Shown here one piece after another: positions 13,783 through 19,863 of a stretch of DNA of 19,863 bases. Under the pieces are notes generated by a model. That model had not been told where the DNA came from. It saw nothing but the letters and a program-made list of their open reading frames with translations, and did not search any database. The stretch covers positions 1-19,863 of the forward strand of contig DASZPJ010000020.1 of assembly GCA_035550295.1 (NCBI GenBank), given 5' to 3'. The stretch comes from DASZPJ01 sp035550295. GTDB lineage: Bacteria > Patescibacteriota > Saccharimonadia > Saccharimonadales > UBA4665. Position 1 is the first letter of the stretch. Every line of letters starts with the position of its first letter. A program made the translations under genes and the position numbers.

Positions 13783-15582
13783 TCAGTCTTCTTCGCCCTT
13801 GCTAATTGGAGTGATGTGTTTTGGCTCTAAACGGAACAGTCCCTCGTCATGACGGCGCTGGTCAAAGTAATGCGCCATAAAGCCGACAGAGCGTGACAAT
13901 ACAAATAAGGCGTTGAAGGCTTCGGCATCCAGCAAGCCTTGAATGGCGGCTTCGTCCAAGCCTTCGCTGAATTGTAATAGGTCCAGTAAAACTGCGGCAA
14001 TCGCGCCATCAACGTTGAGGATCAGGTTGGCTTTTTTGGCACTGGTTTCGGCTTCTACGGAAAGGGCAAAGTCGCTGTAAGGGTGCCTATCAAGCGCCAA
14101 ACTGAAGTCCAAAAGCTGTTTGACCCGCGGGTCAGGCTTGTCGGTGCGGTATTTGCGGTGGCCGATACCGGAGATGTATTGCTTTTTGGCGGCCATTGAC
14201 TCTACTAAATCAGCCGCCTTTTGGTGGTCATTTACCGCTGCAAACCAGGTAACTGCGGCTTGGTTTATGGCACCACCAAAACGTGGGCCGATGGTCAGTA
14301 AGCCGCTAGCCAAAGCCGATACGAGGTCGCGTCCTGCCCGGGCGGTCACCATTGTGTTAACAGCGCCAGAAACGTACGGGCCGTGGTCAACTAACATCTT
14401 GAGCGTTAGGTCGGTGAACTGCTCTAGCGACTCTGATTTGGCCATACGGCCTAAGATCATCGAAATGACTATTTTGGCGAATGAATTGTCGTTAGCCAAC
14501 TTTACTGGATCTTGGCCAAGCACTTTTACATCGTCGCCTTCGTCGTGTGAGATGGCGTTTACGAATAGGCCTGGTTCGGGTCGTTCGAGTGGTTCTGACA
14601 TAATTTCTCCTTGTATAGTAGCATCGGCTGGCAGGGCGGCGATAGCATTAATAAATTCTCCGTAGGTGGCGCAAGCGTGAGCTCCGGCAGCTCGTAAGGC
14701 ATCAGCCTTGGCACGGGCGGATTCGCTTTTGCTGGCAGCCATGGCTTTGGCGTGGCCGAATTGCGGTGGGCTGGCAAATAATTCGGCTACGCTGCCAGCA
14801 ATGTATGCCAGAACTGGTTTGGTAACTTTACCTGATTGCAACAACTCAGCTAATTGGTACTCATCTTCGCCGCCAAGTTCGCCAAAGTAGGCTATCGCCT
14901 TGGTGTTAGGATCTTCCTCGGCTGCCAAAAAGGCATCAGATGGTGTCAGCATCGGGTAGCGCTCTCCACCAACGGCGACGGCAAACGACACGGCATGGCC
15001 ACTGGTGGCAACACTGCGGATTATTTCGTTGACCATGCCTCCAGATGACGAAACCACAGCGACCGAACCCGGTGCAAATAGCCTGGAAGCCTGCATATGG
15101 TCTGCTTCAATACCGCCAATCGCGCCAAGTTTTACCACACCGGGCACAATGACACCAACGCTGGCTGGGCCGGCAATCCAAGCATCTCGCTTTTCCGCCG
15201 TCTTTTGCAGGTCAATTGCGTGACGTTCCGGAACGCCTTCCGCAAAGACGTTGCCACCGACGAGGTTAGGAAAAGCTTCCAGAGCAGAGGTCATATCAGC
15301 TTGGACGCGGCGGCCAGAAGCTACATCCAATGCCAAGTTGACCTTGTTTTGTAGGCTACTTGGCAATACATCAGGGCTGTTGAACACTGGGATCACTATC
15401 TCTACCGGACCGTAAGCATAACGCTCTAGACTGCGCCCAGTAGCTACGATCGCGACAACACTGGGTTTGGCTCGCCCAACTAAATAGTCAAAATCAAGTA
15501 TTGACTGAATAATTCCGGGGTGGCTGCCCAAGGCTACTATGGCTGGATCGACCTCACGTAAACGTTTTATGTCGAAGCTCAT
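13783..15582 (-). CDS. aclA: ATP-citrate lyase, large (SucD-citrate synthase) subunit
   Basis: With AclB converts citrate, ATP and CoA to acetyl-CoA, oxaloacetate, ADP and phosphate. It has 599 residues (Chlorobium-type large subunits about 610). It aligns along its length with the C-terminal half of human ACLY. The CoA-binding domain has GIIQSILDFDY (23-33) and IAGPASVG (136-143), then SSSGGMVNE (178-186). The phosphohistidine loop is FGHAKA, with His277. The citrate-synthase domain has DHGPYVSGAVNT (399-410), ARAGRDLVSALASGLLTIG (414-432), GIGHR with His475, NLILNVDG with Asp525, and VLSRSVGFMAHYFDQ (561-575). All catalytic residues are present; GHAGA reads GHAKA. It is not a citrate synthase alone or a SucD alone, because both are fused in the diagnostic order. 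Its ATG overlaps the aclB TGA (ATGA). Confidence 0.94.
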   Translation of the reverse strand: MSFDIKRLREVDPAIVALGSHPGIIQSILDFDYLVGRAKPSVVAIVATGRSLERYAYGPVEIVIPVFNSPDVLPSSLQNKVNLALDVASGRRVQADMTSALEAFPNLVGGNVFAEGVPERHAIDLQKTAEKRDAWIAGPASVGVIVPGVVKLGAIGGIEADHMQASRLFAPGSVAVVSSSGGMVNEIIRSVATSGHAVSFAVAVGGERYPMLTPSDAFLAAEEDPNTKAIAYFGELGGEDEYQLAELLQSGKVTKPVLAYIAGSVAELFASPPQFGHAKAMAASKSESARAKADALRAAGAHACATYGEFINAIAALPADATIQGEIMSEPLERPEPGLFVNAISHDEGDDVKVLGQDPVKLANDNSFAKIVISMILGRMAKSESLEQFTDLTLKMLVDHGPYVSGAVNTMVTARAGRDLVSALASGLLTIGPRFGGAINQAAVTWFAAVNDHQKAADLVESMAAKKQYISGIGHRKYRTDKPDPRVKQLLDFSLALDRHPYSDFALSVEAETSAKKANLILNVDGAIAAVLLDLLQFSEGLDEAAIQGLLDAEAFNALFVLSRSVGFMAHYFDQRRHDEGLFRLEPKHITPISKGEED

Positions 15583-16757
15583 GCGCTCTCCAGTAGTGCT
15601 AACGCAGCACTGACGCTTTCAGCTAGTGGCAAATCGGGTCCGTGGACTTCGCCCAGCAAGCCATTTTTCTCTAGACAGCGTTCCATCGCGGCCAGGCCTT
15701 CGGCTTGATGTGGTCCGCCGCGACGAACATAGACGGTGACACCTTGGTTTCGTAGTGGTTCGGCCAGTTCGTCAATGGCTTTGATAACACCGCTAAATGT
15801 CGATCGCACATCGGTAAAGTTAGCTACTGCGCCAGCAATAACCAATACTTTTTTGGGCGCTGTCGAATTGAGCAGGGTAGTTAACAGCTGGTGAGTATAA
15901 ACTTGGGTTTCGGCAGCGCTCGGGTTGCCACTGTACTCGCCGTAATTGCCAAGTGATTGGCCGAAACCACGATTATTGACCTCGTCGGCGACCACAATGC
16001 TGGCGCCGCCACCAGATAGCAGCAAAAAGACCGAGCCATTTGGGTTGATCACTTCGTAGCGCAAGCTCGCCCGGCTGGTAGCCGCCAGTTCGGCGATCGC
16101 CACTTCTTCCGGGGTTTGGCGACGGTAGACACGCACATCGTCCGCTGACCAAAAATGATGCGCCAAATGCGCGGCTTCACCATCAACTTGTAGCGCAACA
16201 TCCAAAGGCATCAGCTGGTCGTTGTTAACAACTAGTGGATTGATCTCCAAAAGGCAGGCATAGGTTGTCTCAAAGAGATCCACTAGTTTTTGTAACTGAT
16301 CAATTGACAACTTCAGGGCTTCTGAAACTGCACCCAAACCGTCTGGATCGGCCAAAACATGCTGCACGTCGTTGGCTTCTTCGACGTCAATTCCACCGCT
16401 CAAACTGTAGGCAACTTTCGTACCTTCGCGAGTCAGTTCCAATGAAAGATAATGCTCTGAGCCCTCGGCATGGGCCTGAAAAGGCTCTACCAACAAGTAG
16501 CGGTAGCCTTTGCCGGCCAATTGTTCAATGGCGCTTGGTAGTTGGTCAAATGACTGATCTAGCAAGATCAAGCCTTGCTTCATGCGTTTTTTGACCGCTT
16601 GGTCGACTTTAACTACAAAGTGACCGTCTCTGGCCAAGATTTCAATCTGTTGATCGACCGGCTGCACAGTGTCTATTTGGCAGCCAGAATAATCCAGCCC
16701 AAGGGCCTCAAAAACCAAAGTCTTAGCCCGAAATTCGGATAAAGTGACACGTGCCAT
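15579..16757 (-). CDS. aclB: ATP-citrate lyase, small (ATP-grasp, SucC-like) subunit
   Basis: ATP-grasp subunit that phosphorylates the catalytic histidine of AclA and carries the citrate-binding region. It has 392 residues (Chlorobium-type about 400). Features in order: KVDQAVKKRMKQGL (50-63, equivalent to the KPDQLIKRRGKLGL segment of ACLY), SLSGGIDVEEAND (118-130), LLEINPLVV (169-177, a metal/ATP motif), LDVALQVD (185-192), then the citrate-site part: LLSGGGASIVVAD (247-258), NYGEYSGNPS (271-280), AGAVANFTDVRSTF (308-321) and RRGGPHQAEGL (345-355). NYGEYSG and ANFT separate it from ordinary succinyl-CoA synthetase beta. It has its own extended -10 and a predicted leaderless start, and is translationally coupled to aclA. 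Confidence 0.94.
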   Translation of the reverse strand: MARVTLSEFRAKTLVFEALGLDYSGCQIDTVQPVDQQIEILARDGHFVVKVDQAVKKRMKQGLILLDQSFDQLPSAIEQLAGKGYRYLLVEPFQAHAEGSEHYLSLELTREGTKVAYSLSGGIDVEEANDVQHVLADPDGLGAVSEALKLSIDQLQKLVDLFETTYACLLEINPLVVNNDQLMPLDVALQVDGEAAHLAHHFWSADDVRVYRRQTPEEVAIAELAATSRASLRYEVINPNGSVFLLLSGGGASIVVADEVNNRGFGQSLGNYGEYSGNPSAAETQVYTHQLLTTLLNSTAPKKVLVIAGAVANFTDVRSTFSGVIKAIDELAEPLRNQGVTVYVRRGGPHQAEGLAAMERCLEKNGLLGEVHGPDLPLAESVSAALALLESA

Positions 16758-16765
16758 TAGGGTTT

Positions 16766-16774
16766 ATTATAGCA
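16766..16774 (-). promoter_or_regulatory. Extended -10 of aclBA; predicted leaderless start
   Basis: TGC-TATAAT on the minus strand is a perfect extended -10 in the 23-base gap after the GNAT gene. It ends 8 bases before the aclB ATG, so the mRNA should start at or one base before AUG. No Shine-Dalgarno is present. Confidence 0.6.
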
Positions 16775-16780
16775 TTAGCA

Positions 16781-17395
16781 CTAGCTATTTTGATCTGGCA
16801 AAGTCATAAAAATGCGGGTGTCATCGACCGACTCACCATTTGGCCGCGTGCGCTGGACCTGCTCGCTGCCAACATCTTCAAACCCAAGCTTGTGGTAAAT
16901 GTGCACTGCGCCGGCATTTGATTGCCAGGCCTCCAGCCAGAAGTGACTGGCGCCAAAGAGGGCCTTTGTGGCTTCGATGATAACTTGCGAATAGGGTTGA
17001 GCCAAGCCCAGGCCCTGGTCATTTTCGCTGACCCGCAGGGCAAAGGTTGTCTGCCCATCATTTACGTGCTCGCTGGTTTCGTGGCCACTCCAGCCATAAC
17101 CGGCTAAATGCCCGTCTTCAGTTTTAATCAAAACAAACATCGATCGCCCCTTATTCAACCAAGCTTGGGCAACTTCCTCACTAGCAAATCTCTGGCCAGC
17201 GTCACGGGGGCAGTACTCGGCAATACTGGGCTGGACGGCTAATTCTTTGATTTGGTCAAGTAAATTCACGGTCAGGCCGCAGCGAACTTCGTAGCCCTTT
17301 TCATTAAGCAAACTAAGAGCTTCTTGGCCGGCTTGGCTTAAGGTTGCCGGATCCAAAACCCCTAATTCACTCGCAAAAAACGTTGGGAAGTCCAT
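16781..17395 (-). CDS. GNAT family N-acetyltransferase
   Basis: 204 residues. The GNAT fold is in the C-terminal two thirds. Motif A is ALRVSENDQGLGLAQPYSQ (119-137) with the acetyl-CoA pyrophosphate loop Q127-G-L-G-L-A132. Motif B is WLEAWQSNAGAVHIYHKLGFEDV (153-175), with the asparagine and the YHKLGF helix typical of the family. About 70 N-terminal residues are not recognised. Its ATG overlaps the glmM TAA by one base (TAATG), so it is probably made together with GlmM. GlmM produces glucosamine-1-phosphate, whose next step is acetylation, so an amino-sugar substrate is an appealing but unproven guess; protein or small-molecule acetylation is equally possible. Confidence 0.85.
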   Translation of the reverse strand: MDFPTFFASELGVLDPATLSQAGQEALSLLNEKGYEVRCGLTVNLLDQIKELAVQPSIAEYCPRDAGQRFASEEVAQAWLNKGRSMFVLIKTEDGHLAGYGWSGHETSEHVNDGQTTFALRVSENDQGLGLAQPYSQVIIEATKALFGASHFWLEAWQSNAGAVHIYHKLGFEDVGSEQVQRTRPNGESVDDTRIFMTLPDQNS

Positions 17396-18705
17396 TACGC
17401 ATGCTCCTGTAGCAAGTTTTGAAGTTGCTCGGCTATTTGTGCTGCCTTACTTTGGGCATCCGGCGCTTCCACCATCACGCGAGCCAATGGCTCGGTGCCT
17501 GACGGCCGGATCAAAAGACGTCCGCTTGAACCAATCTGAGCAGTTTGCTCGTCAATGTATGCCTTAACTTCCGGTCGATCCAACAAAGTTTTATCCGTAA
17601 GGCTAATATTCACTAAAGATTGTGGCAGCATTGGTACTTCCGCGCGCCAATCCGCCAAGCTTTTGCCTGATTCTTGGAGTGCTTTTAGGACTTGGACTGC
17701 AGCTAGCAGACCATCGCCAGTCTGGAGTAGCTTAGGCAAAACAATGTGGCCGGATTGCTCACCACCGAGTTCATAACCAGTTTTAGCCAATCCATCCAGC
17801 ACATAACGGTCGCCAACGGCCGTGCGAACTAAATCAATGCCTTTAGCCTGCAGAGCCTGCTCAAACCCCAAGTTGGACATCACGGTGGCCACAACGCCTT
17901 TAAGGCCATTTTGGACCGCCAAAATGTACAACAATTGGTCACCGTTGACTTGGTTGCCCTGGTTGTCGACAAATATGAGGCGGTCGGCATCCCCATCAAA
18001 GGCAATTCCAATATCCAAACCTTGGTTGGCTACGGCCTTTTGCAAAGCGGTGGTATCAGTCGCACCACAATGATCGTTAATGTTTATTCCATTTGGCAGG
18101 TCAGAAAGAGCAGTTAGGTTAGCGCCTAGTTGTTCAAAAACATTTTTTGCAATTGAGCTAGCCGAACCGTTGGCCGTGTCTACGGCGATTTTCAAGCCGT
18201 GCAGGTTCAAGCCTTCAGCACTGTGCACCAAAAAATCTACGTATTCCTGGACCAGCTTTGGTTGCTGTGAAACTTCACCAGCTGCTTCAGCCTTGGTAGG
18301 TTCGGCTTCGATGGCAGCATTCAGTGCCGCCTCGGTTTCGTCACTAAGTTTGCCACCGTTTCGGTCAAATACTTTGACGCCGTTGTACTGGTAGGGATTG
18401 TGGCTGGCTGTAACCATCACGCCGGCCACGAATTCATCGTGCTGTCGAGTTAAATAGGCAAGGCCAGGCGTAGTGATCACTCCGAGATTTACCACATTCA
18501 GCCCAGACTCGACCAATCCTTCGCAGAGCGCTCCAACGATTGAAGGTGATGATTCGCGGGTATCTGCACCAATCGCTACTTGTTGGCCAGGCTGACCAAA
18601 CAATTTGGCAACTGCAGATCCAATCCGATGCAGCCCGTCGCCATCAAGCGGGTGTTCACCGGCCAAACCACGCACGCCGTCAGTGCCAAATAGATCCCGG
18701 GCCAT
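17395..18705 (-). CDS. glmM: Phosphoglucosamine mutase
   Basis: Interconverts glucosamine-6-phosphate and glucosamine-1-phosphate on the way to UDP-GlcNAc and peptidoglycan. It has 436 residues (E. coli 445). The start MARDLFGTDGVRG is the GlmM N-terminus. The phosphoserine loop is TASHNPYQYNGVK (99-111) with Ser101, the metal loop DGDADR 237-242, the sugar-specificity loop GGEQSGH 314-320 (GlmM type), and the phosphate-binding loop RPSGTEP 400-406. I chose ATG 18705 over the frame's upstream ATG at 18828: the extra 41 residues are unlike any family member, would cover the gnd start on the other strand, and lie upstream of the -10. The start shares one base with the stop of a six-codon upstream ORF. 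Confidence 0.95.
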   Translation of the reverse strand: MARDLFGTDGVRGLAGEHPLDGDGLHRIGSAVAKLFGQPGQQVAIGADTRESSPSIVGALCEGLVESGLNVVNLGVITTPGLAYLTRQHDEFVAGVMVTASHNPYQYNGVKVFDRNGGKLSDETEAALNAAIEAEPTKAEAAGEVSQQPKLVQEYVDFLVHSAEGLNLHGLKIAVDTANGSASSIAKNVFEQLGANLTALSDLPNGININDHCGATDTTALQKAVANQGLDIGIAFDGDADRLIFVDNQGNQVNGDQLLYILAVQNGLKGVVATVMSNLGFEQALQAKGIDLVRTAVGDRYVLDGLAKTGYELGGEQSGHIVLPKLLQTGDGLLAAVQVLKALQESGKSLADWRAEVPMLPQSLVNISLTDKTLLDRPEVKAYIDEQTAQIGSSGRLLIRPSGTEPLARVMVEAPDAQSKAAQIAEQLQNLLQEHA

Positions 18706-18725
18706 TAGTCTTCTATCTTTCGCAT
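18705..18725 (-). other. Possible leaderless six-codon upstream ORF (MRKIED) before glmM
   Basis: ATG at 18725 lies 7 bases after the glmM -10, so the transcript should begin with AUG. The frame reads Met-Arg-Lys-Ile-Glu-Asp and stops at TAA, whose last A is the A of the glmM ATG (TAATG). This is the same coupling junction used at glmM-GNAT and membrane protein-sodC. It could be a real initiation and re-initiation device, or chance. Confidence 0.4.
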
Positions 18726-18732
18726 GACTTAG

Positions 18733-18738
18733 ATTATA
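18733..18738 (-). promoter_or_regulatory. -10 box of glmM, overlapping that of gnd
   Basis: Perfect TATAAT on the minus strand. Its complement shares 18735-18738 with the plus-strand TATACT of gnd, so the two divergent promoters overlap at their -10 elements. Confidence 0.6.
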
Positions 18739-18740
18739 CT
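18735..18740 (+). promoter_or_regulatory. -10 box of gnd, overlapping that of glmM
   Basis: TATACT, 11 bases before ATG 18752, giving a predicted leader of about 4-5 bases. A GAGG at 18742-18745 would be a Shine-Dalgarno, but lies upstream of the expected +1, so it could only serve a transcript started further left. Confidence 0.5.
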
Positions 18741-18751
18741 TGAGGTTAACT

Positions 18752-19863
18752 ATGGCAGAAATAGAACCGACAGCAGACATCGCCGTAATCGGCATGGCCG
18801 TGATGGGCCAAAACCTGATCCTTAACATGAATGATCATGGATTTACAGTGGTGGCATTTAACCGTACGGTCAGCAAAGTCGACGACTTTTTGGCCAACGA
18901 AGCCCAAGGCACTAACGTAATTGCTGCCCATTCTGTAGAAGAAATGGTTGCCAGTTTAAAAAAGCCCCGTCGCGTCATGCTGATGGTCAAAGCCGGTGAA
19001 GCGGTCGATGAAACAATTGAACATGTTTTGCCACACCTGGAAGCCGGTGACATCATCATTGACGGGGGCAACTCATTATTTACGGATACGGAAAGGCGCG
19101 TCAAAGAGCTAGAAGCCAAAGGTTTGCTATACATTGGCACCGGCGTGTCAGGCGGCGAAGAAGGTGCCCGCAACGGACCGAGTATCATGCCCGGCGGTTC
19201 GCCAGCTGCTTGGCCGCACGTCAAAGACATTTTCCAGGGCATTGCCGCCAAAGCGCCGGATGGTTCGCCATGTTGCGATTGGGTTGGCGAAGGCGGCGCC
19301 GGCCACTATGTAAAAATGGTTCATAACGGCATTGAATATGGTGACATGCAGTTGATCGGCGAAGCCTATCGGCTCTTGCGCCAACAGCTGGGTGACACGC
19401 CCGATCAACTAGCCGATATTTTTTCTGAGTGGAACAAGACCGAACTTGACAGTTATTTGGTCGAGATTACCGCTGATATTCTACGATTCAAAGACACTGA
19501 CGGAACACCACTGGTTGACAAGATCCTTGATGCTGCCGGCCAAAAGGGAACTGGCAAATGGACAGTCATGAATTCGGCTGAACTCGGCCAACCGGCCACC
19601 GTTATTGCAGAAGCCCTGTACGCCCGCTGCTTGTCGGCACTTAAGAACGAGCGCGTCGCAGCCTCAAGAGTTCTGACCGGGCCCCAACTGGAATTTGCCG
19701 GCAACCGCGACGAATGGGTTGAATCCGTCCGTCAGGCTTTGTACGCCAGCAAAATCGTCAGCTACGCCCAAGGTTACATGCTGATGCGCGCTGCCGGCCG
19801 CGAATATGGCTGGAACCTCAACTACGGTGGCATTGCCCTGATGTGGCGTGGCGGCTGCATTAT
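18752..19863 (+). CDS. gnd: 6-phosphogluconate dehydrogenase (decarboxylating), 5' part
   Basis: Oxidative pentose-phosphate enzyme: 6-phosphogluconate + NADP to ribulose-5-phosphate + CO2 + NADPH. The frame is open to the right edge (370 residues visible, of about 470-480). The nucleotide fold is IAVIGMAVMGQNL (10-22), with the NADP-selective FNRT at 36-39 as in the long, dimeric NADP enzymes. Substrate-site motifs are DGGNS (104-108), VSGGEEGARNGPSIMPGG (132-149) and KMVHNGIEYGDMQLI (188-202) with catalytic Lys188 and Glu195. The helical domain follows with KGTGKWT and LYASKIVSYAQGYMLM. It looks intact. It is divergent from glmM, with overlapping -10 boxes. Confidence 0.96.
   Translation, partial: MAEIEPTADIAVIGMAVMGQNLILNMNDHGFTVVAFNRTVSKVDDFLANEAQGTNVIAAHSVEEMVASLKKPRRVMLMVKAGEAVDETIEHVLPHLEAGDIIIDGGNSLFTDTERRVKELEAKGLLYIGTGVSGGEEGARNGPSIMPGGSPAAWPHVKDIFQGIAAKAPDGSPCCDWVGEGGAGHYVKMVHNGIEYGDMQLIGEAYRLLRQQLGDTPDQLADIFSEWNKTELDSYLVEITADILRFKDTDGTPLVDKILDAAGQKGTGKWTVMNSAELGQPATVIAEALYARCLSALKNERVAASRVLTGPQLEFAGNRDEWVESVRQALYASKIVSYAQGYMLMRAAGREYGWNLNYGGIALMWRGGCI

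Noticed and set aside
14120..14665. 181-residue plus-strand open frame inside aclA
   Set aside because: Antisense of strongly conserved citrate-synthase-domain sequence; no motif or start signal.
13783..16757. Reading the pair as succinyl-CoA synthetase plus a separate citrate synthase
   Set aside because: SucD-like and citrate-synthase domains are fused in one frame and the SucC-like partner carries the ACL-specific NYGEYSG/ANFT region.
18706..18828. 41-residue N-terminal extension of glmM in the same frame
   Set aside because: Unlike GlmM N-termini, lies upstream of the TATAAT, and runs antisense through the gnd start; MARDLFGTDGVRG at 18705 is the family start.
1..19863. Alternative code with UGA as Gly (Gracilibacteria/Absconditabacteria)
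   Set aside because: TGA ends the DHH, aclA, aclB and MFS genes at family-typical lengths, and no internal TGA is needed in any gene.
1..19863. CRISPR arrays, insertion sequences, prophage or toxin-antitoxin genes
   Set aside because: No spaced direct repeats, transposase-like or phage-like frames; every stretch over about 75 bases is accounted for by recognised genes.

Overview
The window reads as a dense bacterial chromosome segment, probably from a small-genome Patescibacteria/CPR organism, with Saccharibacteria (TM7) as my best guess. That placement is inference from the gene mix, the divergent but intact housekeeping proteins, near-absent intergenic space and -10 boxes sitting directly on start codons. 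TGA ends several genes (the DHH protein, aclA, aclB and the MFS gene), so the code appears standard; this argues against the UGA-recoded Gracilibacteria/Absconditabacteria. No stretch over about 75 bases lacks a gene. I see no insertion sequence, phage gene or CRISPR array.

Plus-strand block 1-6938: 3' part of dnaX, dnaB, a polytopic GT-C-like membrane protein, ybaB, recR, an NrnA-like DHH phosphoesterase and cysS. This is replication, recombination and translation housekeeping. Several proteins have lost residues that are usually invariant: the RecR zinc finger, the CysRS HIGH/KMSKS motifs plus a zinc ligand, and the DHH motif I histidine.

Minus-strand block 6919-11288, transcribed right to left: an alpha/beta hydrolase, two GT4 glycosyltransferases and an AI-2E family transporter, packed as an operon that looks envelope or glycolipid related. 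A tRNA-Gln(TTG) is divergent from it and is followed after 15 bases by a SemiSWEET-like PQ-loop gene.

Minus-strand block 11732-18705, right to left: glmM coupled to a GNAT acetyltransferase; then aclB-aclA, a complete two-subunit ATP-citrate lyase; then an MFS_3 exporter; then a small membrane protein coupled to a Cu/Zn superoxide dismutase without an export signal. The last gene, gnd (6-phosphogluconate dehydrogenase), is divergent from glmM, runs off the right edge, and has a -10 box that physically overlaps the glmM -10.

Most notable: ATP-citrate lyase in what looks like a metabolically reduced genome, located next to glmM-GNAT (acetyl-CoA supply next to amino-sugar metabolism); repeated -10-to-ATG spacing of 7-9 bases that predicts leaderless mRNAs; a six-codon leaderless upstream ORF that ends on the glmM start; and the divergence of active-site or zinc motifs in RecR, CysRS and the DHH protein.
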